A stretch of 64,000 nucleotides of DNA from Paraburkholderia phenazinium (lineage in GTDB: Bacteria > Pseudomonadota > Gammaproteobacteria > Burkholderiales > Burkholderiaceae), in NCBI RefSeq assembly GCF_900142845.1, contig NZ_FSRU01000002.1, forward strand, positions 496,001 to 560,000. The letters run 5' to 3'. Shown here in pieces: positions 8,682-16,040 of this stretch. The translations under genes were made by a program, and so were the position numbers. Numbering within the stretch: position 1 is the stretch's first letter; each line of letters opens with the position of its first letter. Under the pieces are notes generated by a model, which was given only the letters and a program-made list of their open reading frames with translations, did not search any database and was not told where the DNA came from.

Positions 8682-9676
8682 GCGCGACGACCTTGTCGAC
8701 GAGTTTCGGCGGCATCGCGGGCGGCGATCTCGAAGCGGAACTGGCGCAACCACGCACCCGCGATCACGATGCCGACGAGGCCGCAAGCCTGGAACGCGAC
8801 GATGGTTCTTCGGGCGTTGTCGATTTTTCACGCGCTGCTGCAGGGGCCGGTCCGCTGACGCGCGACGCGTCGCGCAGCGCGGACCACGCGGTCGAGTTGC
8901 GTGGCGTCGGCAAGCAGTATGGCGAGCGCACGGTGCTGACGGATTTCGACCTGTCGATCGAGCGCGGCAGTTTCGTGGCGATCGTCGGCCGTAGCGGTTG
9001 CGGCAAATCCACCTTGCTGCGGCTCGTCGCCGGGCTCGAGAAGCCGACCGCCGGCGTGCTCGAAAAGCGCGGCGAGCAGGGGCAGCCGCTCGATACGCGC
9101 ATCATGTTTCAGGACGCGCGCCTGTTGCCGTGGAAGAGCGTCTTGCACAACGTGATGCTGGGCCTCGGCCGCGGCGCTCGCGAGGATGCGCGTGCGGTGC
9201 TCGCCGAGGTCGGCCTGCTCGAACGCGCCAACGATTGGCCCGCGCAATTGTCCGGCGGCCAGCGTCAACGTGTGGCGCTGGCGCGTGCGCTGGTGCACCG
9301 GCCGCAACTGCTGCTGCTCGACGAGCCGCTCGGCGCGCTCGACGCACTCACGCGCATCGAAATGCATGCACTGATCGAACGCTTGTGGCGCGAACATCGT
9401 TTCACCGCGCTGCTCGTCACGCACGACGTGCATGAAGCGGTCGCACTGGGCGACCGGATTCTGTTGATCGAAGAAGGGCGCATTGCGCTCGATCAACCGG
9501 TGCCGCTCGACCGACCCCGCGCGCGCGCTTCGGCGGGGTTTGCCGCGCTTGAAGACCATGTGTTGCAGCGTGTGCTGAAGACCTCGCCGAACGACGACGG
9601 TCTCCCGTATCGCGCCGCTGATGCGCATCGCGACGACCGCCTCGTGCGGCCGACCGAAGTCCGTTGGGCTGTCTGA
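8678..9676 (+). CDS. ssuB: aliphatic sulfonate ABC transporter ATP-binding protein SsuB
   Basis: 332 residues. ABC ATPase with Walker A GRSGCGKS at 104-111, signature LSGGQ at 191-195 and Walker B LLLLDEP at 211-217; the Q-loop sits in [14 protein letters not shown]. About 75 extra residues precede the ATPase core and about 60 follow it; E. coli SsuB is 255. The ATGA overlap with ssuC supports this start despite the long N-terminus. Energises sulfonate uptake. Confidence 0.92.
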   Translation: MSATTLSTSFGGIAGGDLEAELAQPRTRDHDADEAASLERDDGSSGVVDFSRAAAGAGPLTRDASRSADHAVELRGVGKQYGERTVLTDFDLSIERGSFVAIVGRSGCGKSTLLRLVAGLEKPTAGVLEKRGEQGQPLDTRIMFQDARLLPWKSVLHNVMLGLGRGAREDARAVLAEVGLLERANDWPAQLSGGQRQRVALARALVHRPQLLLLDEPLGALDALTRIEMHALIERLWREHRFTALLVTHDVHEAVALGDRILLIEEGRIALDQPVPLDRPRARASAGFAALEDHVLQRVLKTSPNDDGLPYRAADAHRDDRLVRPTEVRWAV

Positions 9677-9724
9677 CAGTCCCTTGCCTGACCGTTTTTT
9701 ATCGATTCACTGGAGTCACTCGAA

Positions 9725-9940
9725 ATGAGCATTTCCGCAATCAACGTACGTAATCAGTTCAAAGGCAAGGTCAAGGAAATCATCCGCGGACCGGTGGTGT
9801 CCGAAGTCGACGTCGATACGCCGTTCGGCATCGTCACGTCGGTGATCACGACGCGTTCGGTCGATGAGCTCGATCTCAAGGTCGGCTCGGAAGTGGTCGC
9901 GCTGGTGAAGTCGACGGAGGTGTCGATCGCGCGCCTCTAA
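9725..9940 (+). CDS. TOBE-domain molybdopterin-binding-like protein (SsuF type)
   Basis: 71 residues forming a single TOBE/Mop fold (INVRNQFKGKVKEII ... TPFGIVTSVITTRSVDELDL ... EVVALVKSTEVSIARL). Such small proteins bind molybdate or related oxyanions, and they occur at the end of ssu operons in pseudomonads and Burkholderia (called ssuF). Preceded by GGAG. It follows ssuB by 48 bp on the same strand and is probably in the operon. Confidence 0.85.
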   Translation: MSISAINVRNQFKGKVKEIIRGPVVSEVDVDTPFGIVTSVITTRSVDELDLKVGSEVVALVKSTEVSIARL

Positions 9941-10023
9941 GCGCGTGGGGCTGTGCTTGTCGCTGCCAGCCTGTCTGCGCTAGCCGCTGCCAGCCGCCGT
10001 TAGCCGATAACGCCGCCGTTGCG

Positions 10024-10269
10024 TTATTTCGCTTCGGCTGCGCTGGCGGGCGGCTTGTGCGTCATCTTGTCGTGCGTCGGCTTGGGCGGTCGCTTGACCG
10101 GCATATGATCCGGATTCGCCGGATTCTCCGTGCCGGCCGCCTCGGGTGGCTTCACCATTGAGGCGCCGCTGTCCACTGGCGGTGTCTGCGCGAGTACCGG
10201 TCCCGCCGCGACCGTGAATGCCGCAAGCGCGCAAAGCGCTGCGAACATTGCAGGTTTGTTCGGTTTCAT
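10024..10269 (-). CDS. small exported hypothetical protein
   Basis: 81 residues. A signal peptide (hydrophobic AALCALAAFTVAAGPVLA) with likely cleavage at ALA-Q near residue 28 leaves a Pro/Lys/His-rich mature peptide of about 53 residues (MPVKRPPKPTHDKMTHKPP). No domain recognised; low complexity suggests a disordered periplasmic protein. Purine-rich GGAGGAG precedes the start. Confidence 0.7.
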   Translation of the reverse strand: MKPNKPAMFAALCALAAFTVAAGPVLAQTPPVDSGASMVKPPEAAGTENPANPDHMPVKRPPKPTHDKMTHKPPASAAEAK

Positions 10270-10501
10270 CCGCTCCTCCCTGGTCTGGTCTGGCGGTTTT
10301 CGGCCACATGAAGCCGCCTGCGGCCACCGTCAGGCGCTCCGTTCCCTGGTAGACCGCAACCCGAGCGGAAAATTCGCTTCTCTTCCATGTTTCGCGACCC
10401 TGCCGCGTGCGTCCTGACGATGCACGCCCGAAGCCTTGCGCAACACGCAAGCGCCGCTTACTCCACGTGAATCGATTCGAAGCCGCGCGTTAGCGCAGAC
10501 G

Positions 10502-10861
10502 CTACTTGGTCGGACACGGAAACGCAGCCTGCAGCGAGCGCAGGATCGCGAGACCGACCGGGAAATCGTCGGACAGGCCGGGGTGGTTGGTGAAGAATTC
10601 GTCGAGCAGCGGGTACACCGTCTGCGGGCCGATGGGCAGCTTTTCGGGCGGACAGAAGAGGGGCTTGCGTTTCTTCGATATCAGGTCGCCGTTGGCCCAT
10701 CCCAGCTCGTTGAGCGCGCCGGTGATGTAGGCCGCGTAGATCGAATTGTTGTCGACGTGGTTCCACTGCTTGTATTGCTCGGCGGTCATCTCGGCGCTCG
10801 CGTTGAGCGTGAAACACGCTGTAAGCAAAGTCAGCGCGAGTGTTCGAATTCTTAACTGCAT
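10502..10861 (-). CDS. exported protein, possibly Rap1a/Tai-like fold
   Basis: 119 residues with a signal peptide (cleavage near NASA-E, residue 23). The mature domain has a helical core (GALNELGWANGD) and a Cys pair (FCPPE ... FPCPTK) that could form a disulfide, resembling the small periplasmic Rap1a/Tai immunity fold; that assignment is tentative. No type VI secretion genes are nearby, so an immunity role is not implied. Confidence 0.65.
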   Translation of the reverse strand: MQLRIRTLALTLLTACFTLNASAEMTAEQYKQWNHVDNNSIYAAYITGALNELGWANGDLISKKRKPLFCPPEKLPIGPQTVYPLLDEFFTNHPGLSDDFPVGLAILRSLQAAFPCPTK

Positions 10862-10975
10862 TATTGCATCCTCATACCGTATCGTTTAGCCCGCTATTGT
10901 AGGACAGGCGCCGGCTTGCGAGCGGATTGGCGTGACTGCGCGGCACGTGCTGCAGGGGCGCTCGGATCCATCGGC

Positions 10976-11060
10976 GATAAAAAAAGGCCCACCAGGGGAA
11001 GTGGGCCATAAAGAGTGATGAGAGACAAAATCCTCTCAGGGAAGAGGAGATGCCAGTGTA
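10976..11060 (-). ncRNA. candidate small RNA with intrinsic terminator
   Basis: Inside a 550-bp gene-free gap. On the minus strand a perfect 7-bp hairpin (GGCCCAC 10986-10992 with GTGGGCC 11001-11007) is followed by seven T residues, an excellent intrinsic terminator, but no gene lies upstream of it on that strand. Preceding it is a second potential stem (CCTCTTCCCTGAGAGG) and a TACACT -10-like box near 11055. A transcript of about 75-80 nt is inferred. Confidence 0.4.
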
Positions 11061-11415
11061 GAGCGGTTGACCTCGAATCAGGTTTCAGGGCTACTTACAT
11101 GCCTTACGGCATCTAACCCTGGGTCGGGTTGGAGGGTGGAATTTCTTTGCGCGGATTGCCCGGCGCGGGGTGCCGACGGGGTGAAGGAGGGTGCCTTGAT
11201 ACCGGTTCGGTGAAGCGGAGGAAAGGCGTGCGCGCTGCCGGCATATAAAAAGGAATCCTGATTGAATGGGTTGCGTTTTGGGCGCTTGATAAGCGTTCTT
11301 CTTACGTTGCCGTCCGCCTCGGGAACAGTAATTGCTGCCCGGCAGATAGGGCCTATCAAGGGCAGCGTTCGCAGCATGCAGGACGTGAAGATGAATGAAT
11401 CACACGGGAGGAACA

Positions 11416-12213
11416 ATGCGAAAACGCATGATAAGTGGATTGCTTGCCGGCGCTGCCGGTCTGTTGACGTTACCAGGCGCGGCGTTCGCGCAGACTCAGG
11501 CGTACACCAATAGTCCGGTGAATCTGTACGCGGGCCCGGCGGACGATTATCCCGCTGTGTCCCAGTTGCCGGGCGGTGTGCCGGTTACCGTGATGGGCTG
11601 TGTCAGCGGTTACACGTGGTGCGATGTGGCGTTGCCGGATTTGCGTGGCTGGGTCTACGCGGGCAATCTCAGCTACCCGTATCAGGGCAATAACGTGCCG
11701 ATCCTGAACTACGGTACGGTGATCGGACTGCCTGTCGTCACGTTTTCAATCGGCGCGTATTGGGGCAGCTATTACCGCGGACGGCCCTGGTATAACAACC
11801 AGGAACACTGGGCGCATCATCCACCGCCGCCGCCTGGACGCGGTGGTCCGCCTCCGGGGCATGGTGGCCCTCCGCCGGAACATGGCGGTCCCCCGCCGGG
11901 ACATGGTGGTCCGCCTCCAGGCGTGGGTGGTCCTCCGCCAGGAGGAGGCCGTCCGCCTGAGGAGCGTGCTGCTCAGCCTCCGGGACGGGGTGGTCCGCCG
12001 GTGCAGCATGGTGGCCCAGCACCGCAAGAGCATGGTGGTCCGCCGCAGCAGCATGGGGGACCGGCGCCTCAAGAGCATGGCGCGCCTCCGCAGCAGCATG
12101 GCGGCCCAGCGCCTCAAGAGCGTGGCGCGCCCCAGCAACAGCATGGAGGCGCTCCGCAAGAACATGGCGGAGGAGGTGGCGGCCACGATAATCATGACCA
12201 GCACAACAATTAG
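11416..12213 (+). CDS. exported SH3-domain protein with Gly/Pro/His/Gln repeat tail
   Basis: 265 residues. Signal peptide cut near AFA-Q (residue 25). A bacterial SH3 domain follows (about 27-90: SPVNLYAGPADDYPAVSQL ... RGWVYAGNLSY), a fold that often binds cell-wall peptides. From about residue 140 to the end the protein is a degenerate repeat of GGPPPGHGG and GGPAPQEHG-type units, His-rich and probably disordered. The ATG at 11416 has GGGAGG just upstream. Role unknown; envelope binding or metal binding by His is possible. Confidence 0.8.
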   Translation: MRKRMISGLLAGAAGLLTLPGAAFAQTQAYTNSPVNLYAGPADDYPAVSQLPGGVPVTVMGCVSGYTWCDVALPDLRGWVYAGNLSYPYQGNNVPILNYGTVIGLPVVTFSIGAYWGSYYRGRPWYNNQEHWAHHPPPPPGRGGPPPGHGGPPPEHGGPPPGHGGPPPGVGGPPPGGGRPPEERAAQPPGRGGPPVQHGGPAPQEHGGPPQQHGGPAPQEHGAPPQQHGGPAPQERGAPQQQHGGAPQEHGGGGGGHDNHDQHNN

Positions 12214-12417
12214 GATGAGGGGCTGAGGTGGGGACGGCGGAGATCGCCGTCTTCGCTTTTGCGATCGTCGTGGAGAAAGTCGCGCACGCTGTCGCAGCTA
12301 TATGCCGCCGCGATGCGATGACGAGCTTAATGCTGAGCGCAGAGCGATAGCGAAGTCACACGCTTTAAAGCGCAAATAATCGAGAAGGGGAGTTACTGCA
12401 GAACTGCTTGAGGAAAG

Positions 12418-12465
12418 TGGGGTGGCTGATGGGACTCGAACCCACGACGACAGGAATCACAATCC
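12418..12465 (-). repeat. att site: 48-bp copy of the tRNA-His 3' end (left island boundary)
   Basis: Identical over 48 bp to 17597-17644, the 3' part of the tRNA-His gene from the anticodon stem through the encoded CCA. The 5' half of the tRNA is missing, so this is not a gene. Paired direct repeats of a tRNA 3' end are the standard scar of tyrosine-integrase insertion and mark the left end of the island. Confidence 0.93.
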
Positions 12466-12608
12466 AGCCGTCAATTTCCGTGCAAGCATTGTCGCCTCGG
12501 GCTTTCGCCAATCGGCTTTCGGAATAAAAGTGGCAATTCGCCCCACGATTCTATGCGGTTCTCCGAAGACCCGTTCCGAAATATCCGGCGCAAAAATGTA
12601 CAAAAAAA

Positions 12609-12627
12609 CCGCCTCTTTTCGGAGCGG
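12609..12627 (-). terminator. hairpin with T-run inside the island left end
   Basis: On the minus strand CCGC/GCGG arms (with a bulged inner pair) around GAAAA are followed by seven T. It lies 40 bp beyond the stronger hicAB terminator and may act as a back-up. The surrounding 12466-12665 contains no gene I can support. Confidence 0.45.
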
Positions 12628-12669
12628 CTTCGATCCGGGGGGGCGGTGAATTTGACTCGATTCAATAAA

Positions 12670-12695
12670 AAGAGGCCCGCCGAAGCGGGCCTCTT
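12670..12695 (-). terminator. intrinsic terminator of hicAB
   Basis: Perfect 11-bp stem (AAGAGGCCCGC with GCGGGCCTCTT) closed by a TTCG loop on the minus strand and followed by TTTTTATT. It lies 37 bp after the hicB stop. Confidence 0.85.
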
Positions 12696-12731
12696 ATTTC
12701 TTACCAATGTGCTGCGTACTCTCCCGGTCCG

Positions 12732-13133
12732 TCAGTTGTGTGCTAACGCTTCTAAGGCTACTCGTGCAAGAAAACCACTCCTGGTTTCATGACGTGCCTC
12801 GACGTAAGCATCGATCTTATGTAACACAAATCGTGGAAGGCTCACGTTGATCCGTTCCGGCTTAGAATCAAGCTTAGTCAGATCAACATTAACGAGCGCC
12901 CACACCGCACCTGCAAACTCCGGTTTTGCTGCCAACTCTTCCACAGTAGAACAGGTGAAGCCGACCTCTTCTCCAAGTTCAACCAAGGTTGAGACGTGAC
13001 CAACAATCGCGTCCTTCGCGTTCCTGATCGCATCATCGATGGTGTCGCCCCAGGAGTGGACGCCCGGAATATCCGGAACAGTCACTCCGTAGACGCTCCC
13101 ATCGTCCTTATGAACTGCGATGGGAAATTCCAT
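12732..13133 (-). CDS. hicB: HicB family antitoxin
   Basis: 133 residues. The N-terminal degraded RNase H-like HicB domain (FPIAVHKDDGSVYGVTVPDIPGVHSWGDT) binds the toxin. The C-terminal ribbon-helix-helix part (RINVSLPRFVLHKIDAYVEARHETRSGFLARVALEAL, residues about 93-130) binds DNA for autorepression. Encoded after hicA on the same strand, 52 bp apart, with a terminator-like hairpin between them. Confidence 0.93.
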   Translation of the reverse strand: MEFPIAVHKDDGSVYGVTVPDIPGVHSWGDTIDDAIRNAKDAIVGHVSTLVELGEEVGFTCSTVEELAAKPEFAGAVWALVNVDLTKLDSKPERINVSLPRFVLHKIDAYVEARHETRSGFLARVALEALAHN

Positions 13134-13178
13134 GAGCTATCTCCAGTGGTACCTCAATGCATCCTGTGTCGTGAAAAA

Positions 13179-13203
13179 CCGCCGGTCAATCAAGACCGGC
13201 GGA
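13179..13203 (-). terminator. terminator-like hairpin between hicA and hicB
   Basis: Perfect 9-bp inverted repeat CCGCCGGTC / GACCGGCGG with a 6-7 nt loop; on the minus strand it is followed by TTTTTC. It overlaps the hicA stop codon and lies 46 bp before hicB, so it could reduce transcription from hicA into hicB. It has all sequence hallmarks of an intrinsic terminator. Confidence 0.65.
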
Positions 13204-13368
13204 TTTCAGGATGCTCTTTACTGTGCCAATTGGAAGATCCTTTTTCGGGTGGGGCACCGTCACAAGGCCCTTCTTTTCAGCGTGTTTAAAGTGGTGGTGG
13301 CTGCCGGTAACTCTCACCTCATACCATCCATCCTCTTCGAGCACCCGGATCAGCTTTGATGAGTTCAT
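13186..13368 (-). CDS. hicA: HicA family mRNA interferase toxin
   Basis: 60 residues, a double-stranded RNA-binding-like HicA domain. The catalytic His is in GSHHHF (His24), and the VPHPKKDLPIGTVKSILKSAGL C-terminal helix is typical. HicA cleaves mRNAs when free of HicB. The start at 13368 follows GGAGGAG and gives family length, although the frame is open further upstream. Confidence 0.93.
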   Translation of the reverse strand: MNSSKLIRVLEEDGWYEVRVTGSHHHFKHAEKKGLVTVPHPKKDLPIGTVKSILKSAGLD

Positions 13369-13386
13369 CGCTCCTCCGCATGTCTT

Positions 13387-13418
13387 GTGTGTAAATATAC
13401 ACACTAGCTCGGAGTATA
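13387..13418 (-). promoter_or_regulatory. hicA promoter with palindromic operator
   Basis: An 18-bp near-perfect palindrome (arms GTGTGTA and TACACAC, 13387-13404) lies directly beside a TATACT -10 box on the minus strand (13413-13418). A further GTGTGTATA half-site is at 13437-13445. Position over the start of transcription fits HicB ribbon-helix-helix autoregulation; the binding is inferred. Confidence 0.6.
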
Positions 13419-13509
13419 GCAATAAAAATGTGTATTTGTGTGTATAAAAGAGCGCGCGAGCGCGGGATGCAATATACTGTTCATCCATACAGCGCTTTAA
13501 GGGCGAGAA

Positions 13510-13785
13510 ATGCCCAAATGCCCTCTCCCTGATTTCGCTTCCCCGACGACCGAACGACTACGCGAGCTCTATCGAACGTCCGATGACGAACTCGTGCGCC
13601 GTACGGTCCTGGAGGTCATTCGGCTCCGCGATTTGTTCGAGAAGATCGACCACTACCGGGAAACCGTCGACAGATGCTGGAGGGACGAAGGCCTCGGCCA
13701 ACTGGTGGCTCTTTACCAGTTCAACGAACGGGTTGCTCCTCATCACCCCCCAGCGAATGGCGTAATGGCAGATCGTCTGCATTAG
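13510..13785 (+). pseudogene. phage-type hypothetical gene, 3' truncated
   Basis: The first about 70 residues (TTERLRELYRTSDDELVRRTVLEVIRLRDLFEKIDHYR... CWRDEGLGQLVALYQF) look like a real helical protein of the kind found in Burkholderia prophages, with an AAGGGCG ribosome site. After about 13720 the frame runs antisense to integrase sequence and similarity appears to stop, so the true C-terminus has been lost at a junction. Function unknown. Confidence 0.5.
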
Positions 13786-14250
13786 CGCCATGTCCTTGTT
13801 CGCGCCGATTGGCGCACCGGCCTTCGCACGGTCGTCCAGAAACTGATAGCCGTGCGTGGTCTCGAGCTTCGCCGGCGACATGCGGCCGAAGAACAGAGTC
13901 AGCCTCTCATACGCTCCTTTCCGCACGGATTTGCCTTCCGGCGACTGGTCCCGGTAGTGCGTCGGGTCTATGTCGTCGCGGAAGCGGTCAATCATGTCGG
14001 CCACCGAGCCGGCAATAATCTCCCCAGCCTGTATATCGAGCGCCTTGCGCTTCGCGATGCGTTCGGCGTTGGCCGTGCCCTGGCGATCGCCGCGCGTGGC
14101 CGTCGCGAACGTCTCGCTACGGCCGTCTGGATATTTGTACCAAAACGAGACCTTCCGCTTGCCGAAGCGCTTATACAGGCGATCGACGCCCGTTTGCTCG
14201 TTCGTGGCGGCTTCTCTGTCAGACGAAGGCTTGGCGGTTTGGCGAGGCAT
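13558..14250 (-). pseudogene. tyrosine integrase, N-terminal part only
   Basis: About 175 residues of real integrase sequence: arm-binding start (YKRFGKRKVSFWYKYPDGRSE) and core-binding domain ending YAIRWGVMRSNPFVELVK. The catalytic domain (Arg...His-x-x-Arg...Tyr) is missing, and the last about 60 residues are antisense to the phage-type gene at 13510. It overlaps DUF4224 by 32 bp, the normal DUF4224-integrase arrangement. Inactive. Confidence 0.75.
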
Positions 14251-14446
14251 CGAATTTTGCTGTCTTGGGTTCTGCGGACAGGCCTAACTTCTGGTCGCGA
14301 TACACGCGCGCGACCTTAGGTAGCCCGTTCTTGTCGACGACGAATCGCCAGTGGTTGTCACGCAGCCATTGCGTCATGGCCGCGCGTTGGTTCGGCTTGC
14401 AGCCGACGAGGTCGGCCAACTCCCCCGCGGTGAGATAGTCGCTCAT
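14219..14446 (-). CDS. DUF4224 domain protein
   Basis: 75 residues with the DUF4224 pattern LTAGELADLVGCKPNQRAAM...WLRDNHWRF, a small helix-turn-helix-like domain typically encoded just upstream of phage integrases, possibly an excision or regulatory partner. Overlaps the integrase fragment, consistent with translational coupling in the intact element. Confidence 0.85.
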   Translation of the reverse strand: MSDYLTAGELADLVGCKPNQRAAMTQWLRDNHWRFVVDKNGLPKVARVYRDQKLGLSAEPKTAKFDASPNRQAFV

Positions 14447-14655
14447 GATTTGTATCCCTTCAGATCCTCGAGTGCCTGGATCATCGCGACGACGTCGCCT
14501 CGTGCGAGCGCCCGGGTCGCGAGGTCGAGCGAGGTACGGATCATCAGGGCACCCGGCGCGCCGGCGGGGCCGATCGCGACATAGTGGCCAAGGATCTTCG
14601 TTACGCGCGCAATTTCATCAGGCAGTTGGTCGGCCAGCGATTTGGTTTCGATCAC
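14443..14655 (-). CDS. hypothetical phage-type protein
   Basis: 70 residues, helical and soluble, no recognised domain. Its stop overlaps the DUF4224 start (4 bp) and its start overlaps the ASCH gene end (4 bp), so it is an internal member of a tight minus-strand operon ASCH-this-DUF4224-integrase. Confidence 0.65.
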   Translation of the reverse strand: MIETKSLADQLPDEIARVTKILGHYVAIGPAGAPGALMIRTSLDLATRALARGDVVAMIQALEDLKGYKS

Positions 14656-15083
14656 TTGATTGCTCCGAGGTCATGCATCTGGCGCAACTGGGTGGCGACG
14701 TCGACGGGCACGTTGAAGAAACTGAGCGCTCCTTTGCACGAGATGAGCGGCAGCGGGCGGGCGTCGGCGATCTGGAAGCCGAATGCGCCCTCGACATGCC
14801 ACGCCGAGGTGCGCCGCGCCGGCGGCACGCAATCCGTGATCGTGGCCACGCCGACAATGCCGCCGCGCGGTGCCCTCACCATTTCGCCGAGCGGCAGCGG
14901 ATCGATCGGGCGGAACATAGCGATGGACATGGCGGCGTCCTCGAACTCCGCGTCGGTCATTTCCTTACCGGCGTGGATTAGCACGCGGCCGCGAAACTTC
15001 GTCGACCAGGAGCGGCTTTCGATGTCCTTGTGGCCGTTGACGATCAGCCACGCCCACGACTGGCGGATAGAAAGTGCCTTCAT
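14652..15083 (-). CDS. ASCH domain protein
   Basis: 143 residues. The N-terminal SIRQSWAWLIVNGHKDIESRSW...RGRVLIHAGK is the classical ASCH (PUA-like beta-barrel) signature, thought to bind RNA or modified nucleosides. First gene of the minus-strand operon, and divergent from the DUF2441 gene 35 bp away. Confidence 0.88.
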   Translation of the reverse strand: MKALSIRQSWAWLIVNGHKDIESRSWSTKFRGRVLIHAGKEMTDAEFEDAAMSIAMFRPIDPLPLGEMVRAPRGGIVGVATITDCVPPARRTSAWHVEGAFGFQIADARPLPLISCKGALSFFNVPVDVATQLRQMHDLGAIK

Positions 15084-15118
15084 AATCTGAGGATATCCAA
15101 CTCAAGGACAACAGGACG

Positions 15119-15592
15119 ATGCAATCGATCTACTACTACGTAGCTCGGCGCCCCCACGCAGCCGGTGAACTTCTTGGCGGGGGCCATTTCGGCGCCGGCT
15201 ATCGAAACTATGTTTTTGACGACGGATCGCAGCAGGGAGCTTTGAACGGGTGGAAGCTCGCAAGAGAACTCATTCTCGAGCGGGTTCGACAGGAACAGTT
15301 TGCGAATCTGCCAAGCCGATTTGACTGTTCGTTTGCCTATCTGGACAAGGCGACGGCCAGCCACAACATTTCGCCCAGTCTTTTCCTGCATGAGGTTGAA
15401 TTGGTCGATCCGAACGCTATACGCCATATAGCGGACTTCAACGCGATCAACTACGGCACCGGCTATCCGCGCAATGAAAGCTTTCTGGACTGGGCCGAGA
15501 AAATCGCCCATGTCTATTGGTCGGGGCGAGATATTGCCGTGCCGGAATTGCTCACATTGTCGCCGCTTCGTGTGCGAGGCCGGGTCAGCTAG
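15119..15592 (+). CDS. DUF2441 domain protein
   Basis: 157 residues resembling DUF2441: the YYYVARRP start, a GYRNYVFDD segment, a long central helix (ELILERVRQEQFANLPSRFDCSF shortened here as a landmark), and a WAEKIAHVYWSG ending. Family role is unknown. Only plus-strand gene in the middle of the island. Confidence 0.7.
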   Translation: MQSIYYYVARRPHAAGELLGGGHFGAGYRNYVFDDGSQQGALNGWKLARELILERVRQEQFANLPSRFDCSFAYLDKATASHNISPSLFLHEVELVDPNAIRHIADFNAINYGTGYPRNESFLDWAEKIAHVYWSGRDIAVPELLTLSPLRVRGRVS

Positions 15593-15624
15593 CAATCCAT
15601 AATTCCGAATTCGAGTGATTCTGC

Positions 15625-16040
15625 TCATCGAATGCCTCGTGGAAATTCGTCGTGCTTGCGGCCGTCCAACTGGCGGCCAGCAGCTTTCTTGCCAGCGCGA
15701 TGCACCATCGCCCATCCGTCGGCGCTCGTTGCGTCCGGTGGGTAACCGGCTTTGTCGTATCCGCCGGCGACGACTCGGCCGTCGAGCGCAATCGCGGCCG
15801 TTGCGAAGCGCCCGGCACCGAAGTCGCCAGATCCGGGGGCCCATTCGCCGTGCTGTTTGAAGAAGAAGCGGGTACCAGCAGCTTCGCACTGATTTCGCAG
15901 TGATCGTGGCCAGTCAGGATGCATCGGCCGCGCGTCGCGGCCACTTTCACCACCGACGATTACCCAGTCGATACGACGCAACGGCAGATCGCGGCCAGAT
16001 CCGTCCCAGCGAGCTGTGTCGTTGTTCCATGCAAGGTTAA
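15625..16040 (-). pseudogene. DUF5131 (phage Gp37/Gp68-type) protein, C-terminal part
   Basis: About 120-130 residues match the end of DUF5131 proteins: IDWVIVGGESGRDARPMHPDW, RNQCEAAGTRFFFKQHGEWAP and HRAGKKAAGRQLDGRKHDEFP. The N-terminal half with the CxxxxxxC cluster is missing; the frame runs into integrase sequence on the other strand at about 16040. A decayed remnant, with no complete start. Confidence 0.7.

Noticed and set aside
11078..11416. 112-residue minus-strand ORF upstream of the SH3 gene
   Set aside because: No ribosome site or family resemblance; overlaps the promoter region of the SH3 gene and the sRNA candidate.
11830..12190. Regular short repeats, possible CRISPR array
   Set aside because: Repeats are in-frame codons for Gly/Pro/His/Gln tails, degenerate, with no uniform spacers.
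12418..12490. Possible second tRNA-His gene
   Set aside because: Only the 3' 48 nt are present; the D-arm and 5' acceptor strand are missing, so it is an attachment-site copy.
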